The notes beneath the pieces were generated by a model. It did not search any database. It was not told where the DNA came from and saw only the letters and a program-made list of their open reading frames with translations. The translations under genes were made by a program, and so were the position numbers. 64,000 nt of DNA from Ahaetulla prasina (lineage: Eukaryota > Chordata > Lepidosauria > Squamata > Colubridae), in the NCBI RefSeq assembly GCF_028640845.1, contig NC_080542.1, positions 17,080,783 through 17,144,782 of the forward strand, in the 5' to 3' direction. Below are positions 31,301 to 41,770 of this stretch, piece after piece. Position 1 is the stretch's first letter. Each line of letters starts with the position of its first letter.

Positions 31301-31894
31301 TACAAACAACATAGATATAGCCATAAGTGGGAAGAGATAGGTACTAGTAAGTACTAGTACTAGTAAAGTAGAAGTACTTATATAGCCACCTATCTCAATC
31401 AATGACTCTATTTGGTTTACAATAAAAACAAAAGTGTGTGTGTTTGTGTGTTACAATTAAAAATACTGAAAACCTTTAAGAACAATAAAAATGATAAAAG
31501 CATTCAGACTAAATGTACCTAGGAGCAAGATATCCAGCTAGTTTTTAAATAAAGAATTATTTCTAACTCAAAACTGCTATTAGTGGATACAATTTACCTG
31601 ATATGTCCAGAAAGCCAAAGCCCTGGAACTGATATCCAGAATAATTTCTGGGCGTAACCCAGCTAATACCATGGCTTTATATTCCTCTGAAGGACTGAGC
31701 TCTGTCCGAACAATATCCAATTTGCCAGACAGGGCACTGGTACAAGCTGGACAGACTGCTGGTGATCGACTGAATTCTCCACTGCCATGTTGGTCACAGA
31801 AGATATGTGAGCAGGCCGTGACCCATGCATAGCCTGAAAGCGTGACTCGACATTTGCGATAATTGCAAAGAAGCATATCTTCGCAGACAGACAT
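28200..31894 (-). CDS. CCNB1IP1: CCNB1IP1 (HEI10), whole coding region, 3 exons
   Basis: Exons 31894-31598, 30555-30222 and 28399-28200 join in matching phases to 831 nt, 276 residues plus stop, against 277 in human. The N-terminal RING-type zinc finger uses C10, C15, C28, H30, C33, H36, C48 and C51. A coiled coil follows at about 105-195 ([32 protein letters not shown]). The C-terminal tail ends in FFSFTSPD and a basic IKRM. Family knowledge: HEI10 is a RING E3-type protein that marks and stabilises meiotic crossover sites and was first described as a cyclin B1 partner. It lies about 3.1 kb upstream of TTC5 on the same strand, as in mammals. 5' non-coding exons are expected upstream, but I could not place them. 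Confidence 0.97.
28501..28624. mobile_element. hAT MITE (CAGTGGTGGGATTCA type)
   Basis: Ends CAGTGGTGGGATTCAGCC and GAATCCCACCACTG. Perfect duplication GCCAGATT at 28493-28500 and 28625-28632. Confidence 0.95.
28710..29266 (+). mobile_element. Rex1/CR1-group LINE 3' fragment with ATTCT tail
   Basis: Encodes [20 protein letters not shown] and [20 protein letters not shown]. The 3' UTR has ATTCCTTGTGTGTCCAAACA and AATAAAGAATTCTATTCTAT. CCNB1IP1 intron 2 side of exon 3. Confidence 0.85.
29267..29935. other. CCNB1IP1 intron 2, no recognised repeat
   Basis: Unique-looking AT-rich sequence. Confidence 0.4.
29938..30178 (-). mobile_element. tRNA-derived SINE, near complete
   Basis: Antisense copy from AATAGCAATAACAGTAGACT to CTCTAACCACTGCGCCACCG, ending 44 nt from CCNB1IP1 exon 2. 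Confidence 0.85.
30222..30555 (-). CDS. CCNB1IP1: CCNB1IP1 coding exon 2 (coiled coil)
   Basis: Residues 100-211. Acceptor CATCTAG, donor CTGG/GTAAGG. 334 nt, ends in phase 1. Contains the coiled coil and [19 protein letters not shown]. Confidence 0.97.
30578..30976 (+). mobile_element. Tigger-like MITE, near complete
   Basis: AGGTAGACCTAGACTTATGA to AAGTCAAGGACTACTTGTA, in CCNB1IP1 intron 1, 23 nt beyond exon 2. Confidence 0.8.
31080..31130 (+). repeat. (ATCT/ACCT)n tetranucleotide repeat
   Basis: CTATCTATCTATCTACCTAC and neighbours. Confidence 0.85.
31138..31420 (-). mobile_element. Rex1/CR1-group LINE 3' end
   Basis: AGAATAGAATTCTTTTTTGGCC and GTGATTGGACACACAAGGAA, the antisense of the family 3' UTR. 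Confidence 0.8.
31598..31894 (-). CDS. CCNB1IP1: CCNB1IP1 coding exon 1 (RING finger)
   Basis: Residues 1-99 from ATG (AATATG context) to AFWTYQ, donor CAG/GTAAAT. Contains the complete RING finger and the highly conserved segment [20 protein letters not shown] possible acceptor (TTGGCTGCAG) lies 4 nt before the ATG, suggesting an upstream non-coding exon. Confidence 0.97.
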
Positions 31895-32247
31895 ATTGCT
31901 GCAGCCAAGGCAATAGTATCATAAAGGATTCCTGTGGAACAGTTACATAACATTCACTATATAGTATAGCATTGATAGGGAAAAAATATATTGCTGTCAA
32001 TGTTTTTAGGTTTCTTATATGGTTTAGCCTCAGCACAGACCTGAATTTAGAAAAAAATATGGTCAGTTGATCAGACTCAGAGTTGGCATTCAGAAGGGCT
32101 TAAAACCATTTTTCCCCTTCTAATGCAAACACATTTGCTATCACAGTACAAGAGTAGAGAGCACATAATCCTTCTGAATAACATTTCCCAGCATCCCTTA
32201 TGGCAGCATAATAAAGCTAATAAATTTGCAACATCTAAACAATAAAA

Positions 32248-32512
32248 TGGGCCTCTGGTGGCTCAACAGACTAATGCAGTCTGTTATTAACAGCAGCTGC
32301 TTGCAATTACTGCAGGTTCAAGTCCCACCAGGCCCAAGGTTGACTCAGCCTTCCATCCTTTATAAGGTAGGTAAAATGAGGACCCAGATTGTTGGGGGCA
32401 ATAAGTTGACTTTGTATATAATATACAAATGGATGAAGACTATTGCTTGACATAGTGTAAGCCGCCCTGAGTTTTCGGAGAAGGGCGGGATATAAATGCA
32501 AAAAAAAAAAAT
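32248..32512 (+). mobile_element. tRNA-derived SINE with L2-type tail
   Basis: GGGCCTCTGGTGGCTCAACAG start and GTAAGCCGCCCTGAGTTTTC end, then an A-rich tail. Confidence 0.88.
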
Positions 32513-32774
32513 TTAAAAAAATTTAAAAAAAATATAAATTGATATGGTGGATCAAAGAAAATAAATGAAGCAAAACAACTTGCCTCAAACAAACCCAGTT
32601 GCCTTTCAAATTCTATTTAAAGTAGTGTTTGTGTCATTCCCAATCAGTTTGGCCATAAGAACTGATCCAATATATCTGAAAGAATGAATTTGATGAAAAC
32701 AGAAATAACAAAGAGATATTTTAGACTTCAGAGTATTATTTCAAAGCAAAGCTCCAAAAGTATAGCTAAGATAG

Positions 32775-33075
32775 CAATAGCACTTTGTAACAGTAACAGA
32801 GGTCATCTAGTCCAACCCCCTGCTTGGAGGTCATCTAGTCCAACCCCCTGCTCAGTAGCACTTAGACTTATAAAGTGTTGTACAGTGCTTTATAGCCCTC
32901 TCTAAGCAGTTTACAGAGTCAGCCTATTTTCCCCAACAATCTAAGTCCTCGTTTTACCAACCTTGGAAGGATGGAAGGCTGAGTCAACCTTGAGGCTTTG
33001 AGAATTGAATTGCTGAGAACCAGCAGAATTAGCCTGCAATACTGCATTCTAACCACTGCGCCATCACGGCTCATA
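32775..33075 (-). mobile_element. tRNA-derived SINE with an internal CR1-tail duplication
   Basis: Antisense SINE body (TAGCACTTAGACTTATAAAG to ACCACTGCGCCATCACGG). In front of it GGTCATCTAGTCCAACCCCC occurs twice in tandem (about 32803 and 32828), matching the CR1 terminus. Confidence 0.7.
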
Positions 33076-33079
33076 TGAA

Positions 33080-34600
33080 CCTTGTGCCCCCCCCCCTCCA
33101 TTTTCATTCCTTTGTTGTGGGATTTTTAGAATGAAAGACAAATTTTGCTGAGTTTTAAGGCACCAATTTCATCTCTTTAATTCCCTAATCCTCCAGCACC
33201 ACCATGACTGTCTTTCCAGCCCATTATTGATTAAAGTGCTCAACTTTGTCACCCTGGATAATTCCTTCAAACAAGTGCAGGAGCAGTAATACAGAAGCAG
33301 TACCCTTACTACAGTTGTTTCCAGGCACTAGCAGCATACTGCTTCTGAACATGGAAGATCCATATTATTGTCACAATTTACCACTTTAGAAAACCTGAGC
33401 CTCTTGGTTATTATTTTGCCCTACCCTTCCTAAAATGGTGGTTCTTACTATAAATAAATAAAGCCTTGCAGTAATCAGTATAATAAATCATGGCTTTATG
33501 GAGCATTTTCTCTAAATGCCCAGGCTTAGAACAGAGAGATGAGTGACTCTAGAAAATTATGATGACTTATTTACGGGAATGAAAACCAGGTCAGCTTAGA
33601 AAAGTCAAAATATATTAACAGCCATCCCAATGGTGCTTTTTTCCAAATGGACTTTCTTGAATTTTTTTCTCTCTTTGAAAGTGTTTCTAACAACTGAATT
33701 CATTTTTGGGATGAGAAGCAAAATGTTTTCAAAAAGGAAAAAAAGAACCAAGTCAGTCCAGTTGCCTTTTGGGGGAAAAAGCACCTTTGGGACAACCATA
33801 ACCTGAATGATTAAGAATACTGCACTTTATATTAATGGAAAGAAATGACTGTTAATAATGTCAATGGACATTATTAATATTAATAGTCATTTCTTCTTTT
33901 CATTAATAAGTGGGAAAAATGCATTCAGCTTTAAAAACACTTGAAAATGCTTGCCATGTTATCCAGGTCTGTAATAATACAAAGACCAACAAGCCAGGAT
34001 TCCCTCTACAAAATGCACCATTCTCATGTGCCAATTTGAGGCATATGTTATTTTCATAGATTTATACCCGACAGAAACTCAATTCATATATATATGACCC
34101 TGTTCCTATTTTCCTCATATCGACCCTCATTTTTAAGAGCTGGGGTTTTTTTTTCAGTATTTAATTTATTTTTATTTTACCAGTTTAAAATGCCTGGAAA
34201 GTGTAGGATTTAGGCCACCTCCTTGTAATTTTTATATAGTGGTCCTGAAGTGGGGAAAGGAAGCGAGGGCTACTCAGGCCTCCTGACTTAATATGAGGGC
34301 AAGGAAGGTGGCAAATTTATGCAAGAGAAACCAAAGAGGCGCAGCTCTGCCAGAAATAGATAAGGAGACCCCTTGAGATCCTCCAGCCTGGCCCAGAGGT
34401 GCTTTAAGACAGAGCAGCGCCCAGACCGGAAGTGCTTTTTAACCCTGAGCCATCTTGTAAAATGGGCCAATTCTGGTAGGCCGGAGTGGAGCCCTTCAAG
34501 GCCATGCAGGCATTTGCGTATGTGTTTTTGCAGGCCGGATTAGGTTGCCACGGAGACCAAAGTCTTAAAGGGGCAGTCTTTCTCTCACTCTAGAAAAGAG
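33080..34600. other. Intergenic, little recognised
   Basis: Mostly unique-looking. 33590-33810 contains a diverged relative of the 60660-60720 sequence (CCAGTTGCC, AAAGCACCTTTGGGACAACC). A palindrome is listed separately. Confidence 0.4.
33831..33907. repeat. Imperfect palindrome, arms about 32 bp
   Basis: ATTAATGGAAAGAAATGACT ... and ... AGTCATTTCTTCTTTTCATTAAT with inner AATGTC/GACATT pairing. AT-rich; no transposon family recognised. Confidence 0.8.
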
Positions 34601-34607
34601 CAGCAAT

Positions 34608-34863
34608 ATGTGGGAAGTGGGTGGAAAAGGCCGGAAAAGGAGAGCAGGAAGTGGCAGTTGCTCAAGTGCCGCCTCTTCCTCCTCCCTCGGAGCCGTTCAT
34701 TGGCCCTGCCTGCATTTTGCTTACTGGGCTATAAAGAATAGAGAAGTGGGTGGAAAAGGCGGGAAAAGGAGAGCAGGAAGTGCCAGTTGCTCAAGTCCCA
34801 CCTCTTCCTCCTCCCTTGGAGCCATTCATTGGCCCTGCCTGCATTTTGCTTAATGGGATAAAG
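34608..34863 (+). repeat. Tandem duplication, two units of about 128 bp
   Basis: GGAAGTGGGTGGAAAAGGC / GAGAAGTGGGTGGAAAAGGC each lead to GGCCCTGCCTGCATTTTGCT. About 95 percent identical by eye. Confidence 0.92.
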
Positions 34864-34879
34864 GGAAACAGTAATAAGG

Positions 34880-35587
34880 CTGTATAATAAATAATACTAG
34901 AATTAGTAGAAACTTGTTATTCTGTAACCATTAAGTTCCTGTAATACATAGATAGCCTTTGTATTTGTATAACACACATACAGTATATTGTACCTTTATA
35001 TCTGCAACACAAATATTGCCTTTGTATTTGTATCACATATATTATGCCTTTATATTCGTATCTCCTGTAACAAACATATTCTGTTATTAGGCCTCTGTAA
35101 TGTATCTGGTATTTGTCAAACATACGTTTGATCTGAACCCATATCAATCTTCTTCATGTTCTCGGTTGGAAGTGCAGACATCATCCGGGAGATAATTTAT
35201 ACTTCAGCCTTGACTCACACCTTTGATCTGTTCCCTGCAGCTCAGGGAGCCAAATGAGCAAATTGGGAGAAGAAAGGAATGCTCAAGGAAGAGATAACGC
35301 TAATTGGGAGGCTTCTATTTCTTTGCAGGGCAACAAGTAATACACAAGCCTAAACTAAGAGGCCAGAATTGGGTACTAAGCTGATGTCTCTGGGGGTATA
35401 AAAAGGACACAATATCTTCCCCAAGGTGTCGCTATCTCCTCACATGCATTGAATATGTATGTTCTGGATATAGACGCACCCAGTATTTTGTTTTTGGACA
35501 TAAATAAAATCTGCTTCTTTTTGCAAGCCTCGTCTTGAGTCTCTCTCTTTGGCATTCTGGTGACCCAAGTAAATTTTGGGACGTTAC
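34880..35587 (+). mobile_element. Probable solo retroviral-type LTR
   Basis: Begins TGTATAATAAATAATACTAG, contains GGGGTATAAAAAGGACAC (TATA box, about 35394), the poly(A) signal AAATAAAATCTGC (about 35504) and ends GGGACGTTACA. Non-coding. The target duplication is unclear. Confidence 0.7.
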
Positions 35588-35646
35588 AGGCTATAAAGAA
35601 TAGGGAAATTTGGTCTGCAATTATAAACCTTACAGATGATGGTCAC

Positions 35647-35649
<3 letters not shown>

Positions 35650-35728
<79 letters not shown>
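35650..35728 (+). repeat. (AAT)n microsatellite
   Basis: About 26 AAT units, seeded at the 3' tail of the adjoining minus-strand L2 copy. Confidence 0.97.
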
Positions 35729-35975
35729 TTTTAATTTGTATACCGCCCTTCTCCCGAAGGACTCAGGGCGGTGCACAGCCAGAATAAAATACACAAACTA
35801 CACATAAATACTAAGAACAACCCTTATTCAAATGGCCACAATGAAATAAAATATCTCCCTATAAAATTTACAGAAATTTAAAACCCATAAAATCGATTTA
35901 AAATTTTAAAAAATTCTAAAAAATTCAAGCCAGTCCAGCAAGACGAAATAAATAAGTTTTAAGTTCGCGGCGAAA
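35729..35975 (-). mobile_element. L2 3' end
   Basis: Antisense TATACCGCCCTTCTCCCGAA ... GGGCGGTGCACAGCC and the coding end near TTCGCGGCGAAAGGTCC. Confidence 0.88.
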
Positions 35976-36272
35976 GGTCCAGTTATAAATTTTATAGATT
36001 ATTAATTGTGAAAAAGCAAAATGTTGCAACTACCTCTCTAATATATGGTCAATGGACTGGAGAGGAACAGCCCAGAGGAAGAAGCACAGACATTATATGT
36101 TTATTTCCTCTTGTTTGCTGACATCGGATAACGCTTGACCCAACACAATTTTAAAAATTTAAAAAATAAAATAAAATAGAGAGAGGTTAACAAAATAGTT
36201 TGTTAGCTAGGTTACTCATGAGAGGATCCTATGGTCCATACAAATGTGCAAATAAAAGACACAATACAGATT

Positions 36273-36642
36273 CAGGGAGTTCTTGACTTACAATCTTTGG
36301 TTTAGTGACTGTTCAAAGTTACCATGTTTCCCCGAAAATAAGACCCTGCCTTATATTTTTTTGAACCCCGAAATAAGCGCTTGGCCTTATTTTCGAGGAG
36401 GTCTTATTATTTTGGGGCATGTGGAGTAAGATGGGATTCCTCTTGCCATCTTACCTGATTTCCAGTTCTGTCTCCCTAACCCTAATCAGAGGAAATGGCG
36501 GGGACTAGCTGAGCATGCATTCCTGTCCTAACGTTCCCTTTCATTGTATCCAATTCACATAGTTATTTCATACTTATGCTTATATATATGCTTATATATC
36601 GTATAGTTACTTCATGCTTATGCTTATATATACTATTGTGAC

Positions 36643-36677
<35 letters not shown>

Positions 36678-37095
36678 ATATTTTCGGGGAGGGGCTTATA
36701 TTTGCGGATGCGCTCAAAAGCCCTATTGGGCTTATTATCCGTGAAGGTCTTATTTTCTAGGAAACAGGGTACAATGGGACTGAAAAAAGTGATTTATGAC
36801 CATTTTTCACACCTACAACTGTTGCAACAGCCAGTGGTCATGTGATCAAAATTTGGCTGCTTGGCAACTGACTCATTTTGACGGTTTTAGTGCCTCGGTG
36901 CCATGTAATCACTTTTTTCAACCTTCTGACTAGCAAAATTAATGTGGAAGCCTGATTCACTTTAGAACCGTGTTGCTAACTTAACAACTGCAGTGATTCA
37001 TTTAACAACTGTAGCATGGAAGGTTGTAAAATGGAGCAAAACTCACTTAACAACTGTCCTTGCTTAGAAACAGAAATTTCGGGCTTAGCTATAGT
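36273..37095 (-). mobile_element. Tigger-like MITE split by another MITE
   Basis: CAGGGAGTTCTTGACTTACA start and continuation at 36772 (ATGGGACTGAAAAAAGTGAT). Confidence 0.75.
36322..36769. mobile_element. MITE with CCATGTTTCCCCGAAAATAAG ends
   Basis: Ends CCATGTTTCCCCGAAAATAA and TATTTTCTAGGAAACAGGG, flanked by TA (36320-36321, 36770-36771). Contains an (AAAT)n run at 36642-36681. Relative at 50790-51405. Confidence 0.82.
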
Positions 37096-37437
37096 TGTAA
37101 ATGGAAGCAAAGCAGTTTAGAGTCACAACTTTATGACATTTTTGGCACAGTTGTTAAGTGAATCACAAGTTGTTAAGTGAATCCAGATTCCCTCATTGAC
37201 TTTGCTTGCTAGAAGCAGGCTTCAATGGTCACACAAAGTGATCACTTGACCCCAGGACCTTGCAGCTGATGTAAATATATGCTAGTTGCCGAGAGCCTGA
37301 ATTTTGATCATGTCCAGTAGGGAAGCTGCAATGGTCATAAGTGAGAGGACTGGTCACAAGTCACTTTTTTCAGGGCCGTCGTAACTTCAAAGTCACTAAA
37401 TGAATGGTTGTCAGTTGAAGACTATCTGATTGTTACA
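37096..37437 (+). mobile_element. Tigger-like MITE fragment
   Basis: GTTGTTAAGTGAATCACAAG to GTCAGTTGAAGACTATCTG. Confidence 0.7.
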
Positions 37438-37792
37438 GGTAGGGAAGGGACTGCAAAGAAAGGAAACTATTTGATTTGAACTATCTCTTGGCTCAACCTG
37501 TTTTAAAGGATTATTATGTCGAAAAAATACTTAAACGATGGTACTATTACTTCTTGGAGAAAAACCAGGGTAGAACTAAATAATAATTTTTATGAGATTA
37601 ATTGCATCCTTTAATACTGTCTAAACTTCTAAATATGATTAGAATCTTTTGTACATAGTATTTCATAATCTCTTTGCAGGCTTTTCAATTAATTTTGTAT
37701 ATTTCTTTTGCTATATCACATCCAATAACTGTATTTAAGTTACTGATACAGTATTAGGGCAATGGGTCTGTAAATGTGCAAAGCATTATCAG

Positions 37793-37950
37793 CCTGGCTA
37801 GGTGGCTCAGTGGCTAAGACGCTGAGCTTGTCAATCAGAAAGATTGGCAGTTCGGCAGTTCAAATCCCTAGTACAGGTCCCCTGCGTGAGCAGGGGGTTG
37901 GACTAGATGACCTCCAAGGTCCCTTCTTGTTACTGTTACCAGATATGCCT
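37793..37950 (+). mobile_element. tRNA-derived SINE with CR1-type 3' end
   Basis: 5' GGCTAGGTGGCTCAGTGGCTAA (A-box) and CAGTTCAAATCCCTAG (B-box). The 3' end GGGGGTTGGACTAGATGACC, TCCAAGGTCCCTTC equals the CR1 terminus. Confidence 0.88.
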
Positions 37951-38855
37951 TGGCCCAATGACAGAGTGCATGTATGTGAAGGCTTGGATGTCTGATTTAA
38001 AGGGTTCCACAATATATCAAGGTGCCCCAATTTTTATTTCAGCACTATGGAATTTGGGCAGATTTCAAAATAGAGCATTCCAGTACAGAGGCAACAGATG
38101 CTGCTTGTAGAAGATTTTGGAATCAGAAATATAATCGTCTGCTAAGATTAGGTTAAAGAAATGGCGCAGAAGGCAAACAAAAAAATAATAACCAAAATGA
38201 TTGAGATTTTTTTAATGGTTCAGATAATGAATTGAGGGGGCAATTTTGACAGATATCTTAGCAACTTGAGTGAATGCATGTATCTGCATGTATGTCCAGA
38301 TAACAGGTCTTGTGTGTTAGGAGAGAATTACCAATAATTACTTTCAAATAATTCTACTTCTTCAGGTATTCTTTTGCAACCATTGTAATATAGAATATGA
38401 GAAAGGAAAGCTAGAAAGACTTGGCATATAAGCTATTTTCTATTTTGTGAAATTTCACAGCATCATATTAATTACTATAAATACCAAACACCATGAAGCG
38501 ATATACAAGTGTTACTGCTATTGCTAGTGCCATAGTAATGCTAAATCAGAGAATAACTACGATTAGGGATTAAATTGAGGGTTTTGTAGGAAGTTTAAAT
38601 TAAATCCAAGGGGAAAAAATAATTAATACTACTACACTTTCTTCTCTTCATCCACGGATGCAAAAACTGAATAAATAATAAATGGTACCTAAATTAGATT
38701 GATGCTTCTGTTACAGTGTTATGCATAATATGGTTATTCTAATTCTTTTAATTTGCTTTGCAAAATCTTTGTGTTGTGAACTCTTGTACAGTTGTATTAC
38801 ATGAGTGTCATTAAATGAAGAACGCTTATAAAAATTATGCTTCCTTACATTTTTT
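37951..38855. other. Intergenic, nothing recognised
   Basis: AT-rich unique-looking sequence without coding signal. Confidence 0.4.
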
Positions 38856-38861
38856 TTTTGT

Positions 38862-39135
38862 TTTTTTTTTGTTTACATTTATACCCCGCCCTTCTCCGAA
38901 GACTCAGGGCGGCTTACAGTGTATAAGGCAATAGTCTCATTCTATTTGTATATTTTTTACAAAGTCAACTTATTGCCCCCCCAACAATCTGGGTCCTCAT
39001 TTTACCTACCTTATAAAGGATGGAAGGCTGAGTCAACCTTGGGCCGGGCTCGAACCTGCAGTAATTGCAGGCTACTGTGTTCTTAATAAGCCTTAATAAC
39101 AGGCTTTTACCAGCGTGAGCTAAACCGGCCCACAT
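38862..39135 (-). mobile_element. tRNA-derived SINE with L2-type tail
   Basis: Antisense ACCCCGCCCTTCTCCGAAGA at the left, ACCTGCAGTAATTGCAGGC and a tRNA-like end at the right. Confidence 0.85.
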
Positions 39136-40195
39136 AACCGTACATTATGTACGTAATTTTTTGCAATTTTTTTGAAATATTGAATTTCCTTTTAATAGCC
39201 AAGCCACAAATATTCTCTTTCTAGAATAATTTAAGAGAGCAATTAACTTGGAGTGGATATTTCAGTGTGAGGATTAGCAGAGGTCCTTATTTTAAGTCAA
39301 CTTAAAATACTAAGAAAAAAAATCAGACTATTTTACGTTCTCTACTCACTAATCATATAGTTGAGATACTTTGAAGTAATGCCAAAAGGTAGTCTTATTT
39401 TTATTCTCCAGGAAACAACACATGGTTTCCTACTGAATTGTTGCTAAGTGGATCGTTTTTACTGGTATAGAAAAAAATCTTAACTCTTTAGGCTCAGTTA
39501 TAAGTCAAGGACTACCTGTATCATCCTAACCCAATGCTAAGGTATGCTTCATGCCTTTTATTTCTTGACTCTAAGAGTGTTAAAGAAAAAAGGTAAAAAT
39601 TAAATTAATATTCATACATTTCTATGGGTAGAAAATGTAACCTAAAAAAGATGGGGAAGAAGTGATAAAATATGAAAGAGAATAAGTTAACTTTATGCTG
39701 GCTGTACAGTGGTGAACTGACTTACCAATTCTGACCTCTGGACAGAGCAAAATATATTGCCAGTGATGAATTACTAATCCAATTGAACATTCAAATATAT
39801 TTTAGTTTATCATAGGACTTTGTCACTGCCCTTCTGGCAGTTCGAAAGCATGCAAGTGTGAGTAGATAAATAGGTACCACTTTAGTGGGAAAGTAACAAT
39901 GTTCTGGGTGCCTCAGTGTATAGTCATGCCACATGACCATGGAAATATTTTCAAACAACACTGGCTCCCTCGGCAAAGAAATGGAGATGAATTGGACAGA
40001 GTTGGACAGGGGAAATGTTTACTTTTACAGATCTGGCAACTATCCATCCCTCTAAAGAACTATATCCTAGGATTCTGCAGTCCTGAAGATTCACAGAAGG
40101 CAATGTTTGGTCACGCATTATACTTTTGGCCTAATTGACTGAAAATGTCAGATTATTCATGAAATGGCAGAGACATGGTAACAAGGTCTGCCAAT
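39136..40195. other. Intergenic; only a short MITE remnant
   Basis: 39440-39522 ends AAGTCAAGGACTACCTGTA (Tigger-like MITE end). The remainder is unassigned. Confidence 0.4.
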
Positions 40196-40199
40196 GAAT

Positions 40200-40600
40200 A
40201 GGCATAGCAACTAAACCAGCCAATTGGGAGCTAAGGGCATGTCTTAGTCTGCAGCTTCTGAGTCTGTGCAGAGAAACGAAACTGAAACCAATGTGTGTGT
40301 GCTTGTCTGCTCTGCTGAAATGAAACTAACCGTTCTCCCCTACCTTGTGTTGTAACTGCTACTACGGTGAAGAAGAATCAACTACTGATATTGTAAATAT
40401 TTTATCTGTTATTATGTATATAAAGAAATTAATGAATCCAGCTGAATCAGTTATCTGTGTGTGCTTCTGGATTTCATTTTGCAAGAAACTCTGACAGAAA
40501 ATATGCCAAGGATTAAAACACAACTGCCCCAAAATTGTTTCTTTTTGCAAACACGGGAGACCCCCGATTTTCAAAACCCTCTACAACTTTACATAAGTGT
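40200..40600. other. Possible degraded LTR with an ISRE-like motif
   Basis: Contains GTCTGCAGCTTCTGAGTCTG, the motif GAAACTGAAAC (40278-40288) and TATATAAAG near 40420. No clear ends. LTR nature is a guess from composition. Confidence 0.25.
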
Positions 40601-40647
40601 TGTGGACAAAAAAAAAAACAAAAAAACGATAGTTGTACTGAACAGTG

Positions 40648-40653
40648 TTTATT
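40648..40653 (-). terminator. PARP14-like: Candidate poly(A) signal of the PARP14-like gene
   Basis: AATAAA on the minus strand about 840 nt beyond the stop. The 3' UTR would include the retroposon at 41185-41485. Other positions are possible. Confidence 0.3.
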
Positions 40654-41172
40654 ATTTGTACATGGGTTTTAGAAAAACTGGGGAAAAAATATGAGCAATA
40701 GCCAAAAGAACTGGGAAAAGAAACTAAATCTTCATTCCATAATGATGTACCCTCCATTTTTTTCTGTTACAAGGGTGATTTTGGAAAGATGAACCAAACA
40801 AAACAAGCACAGGTAACCTTTTGATGGCTAGAACTACCGTTAATATTTTCTTCATTCAACATTTAATCTCAGAGAGGCAGAGAATTGCAAAGTAGGTAGA
40901 GCTATGTCACACATACAAACAAGTGGGTTTAGGAGGATGAGTTAGGAACGGTACAATTCATTCCTGACATAAGGATGTTTCACAAACCATTTCCAGAGGA
41001 TAAGATCTCCACTTGAAATTGAATTGCATGTTTCATTATTCTCCACGAATCTCCCCTCAAGCAATACACTATATACTTCCTGAAATTGTTATCTTCCTTC
41101 CTCACGTCAGAGGATCTGCCTATTTCCAGTTGTTTCCATTGTGGTAGTTTCCCATCTCTCAGAACGGCTATG

Positions 41173-41497
41173 AAGATGTCTAGCCATACTACAACTAGAA
41201 ATACTAGATTATAAAAAAAAGTGAAAAGTTTATATATATATACGTGTATACAAAGTAACAATGTATGAAAGGAAATGAATAGTTAAAAGGATAGACAGGA
41301 TAGAAGACAAAAAGAAACGAGAGAATGGGTCAAAAAGGAAAAGTACAATTAAAAGAAAAGAGAGGGGGAATAAGGATGAGGGGGAATGAGAAGAACAAAG
41401 AAATGAAACTGATGTAAAGAAGCAATACATTTGTCGATGTATGTCGTGTATTGTTCTTTTTTGTTTAAAGTAAAATTAAAAAAAAAAGATGTCTAGC
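41173..41497 (+). mobile_element. Poly(A) retroposon at the PARP14-like stop codon
   Basis: Body 41185-41485 with an A-rich 3' end (41481-41487), flanked by perfect 12-bp repeats AAGATGTCTAGC at 41173-41184 and 41486-41497. The poly(A) and long duplication indicate target-primed retrotransposition, probably L1-driven. Opposite strand to the gene. Confidence 0.8.
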
Positions 41498-41770
41498 TAC
41501 AGAAGGTGATCAAGTATTCAGGGTAAGCGTGATCATCAAAAAAGATCACAAAAATATTCGGGTTGTAAAGAACATCCACCAGACTATCACAGCGGCCGTT
41601 CCCCCATGGTTTCATTGGAGGCAATATCATATCTGCGCTTCCACAACCATATATCCCGGTAAGAACTCGAGCTTGAAAAACATATCGGAGCCCCTGGGGA
41701 TCTGGTTTGGCATAGAATACAGAACGGCCAGCAGCTGCAGAAAAATAAAGGCCTTGTCCGTAGATACATT
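41493..41770 (-). CDS. PARP14-like: PARP14-like last exon with stop (catalytic C-terminus)
   Basis: 278 nt, acceptor TTTTTTCTAG. YGQGLYFS carries the catalytic tyrosine; FQARVLTGIYG and NIFVIFFDDHAYPEYLITF complete the fold. The last residues match PARP14-type enzymes, which lack the PARP1 glutamate at the third position. The TAG stop (41495-41493) lies inside a 12-bp target-site duplication of a retroposon. Confidence 0.95.

Noticed and set aside
35560..35787. Frame with a poly-Asn tract
   Set aside because: Translation of the (AAT)n microsatellite.
37793..37880. Functional tRNA gene (A- and B-box present)
   Set aside because: The body does not close a cloverleaf and continues into a CR1-type tail; it is a SINE head.
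31895..41490. Possible RNase P RNA gene or PARP2, which lie near CCNB1IP1 in mammals
   Set aside because: No RNase P core motifs and no PARP2 exon recognised in this interval.
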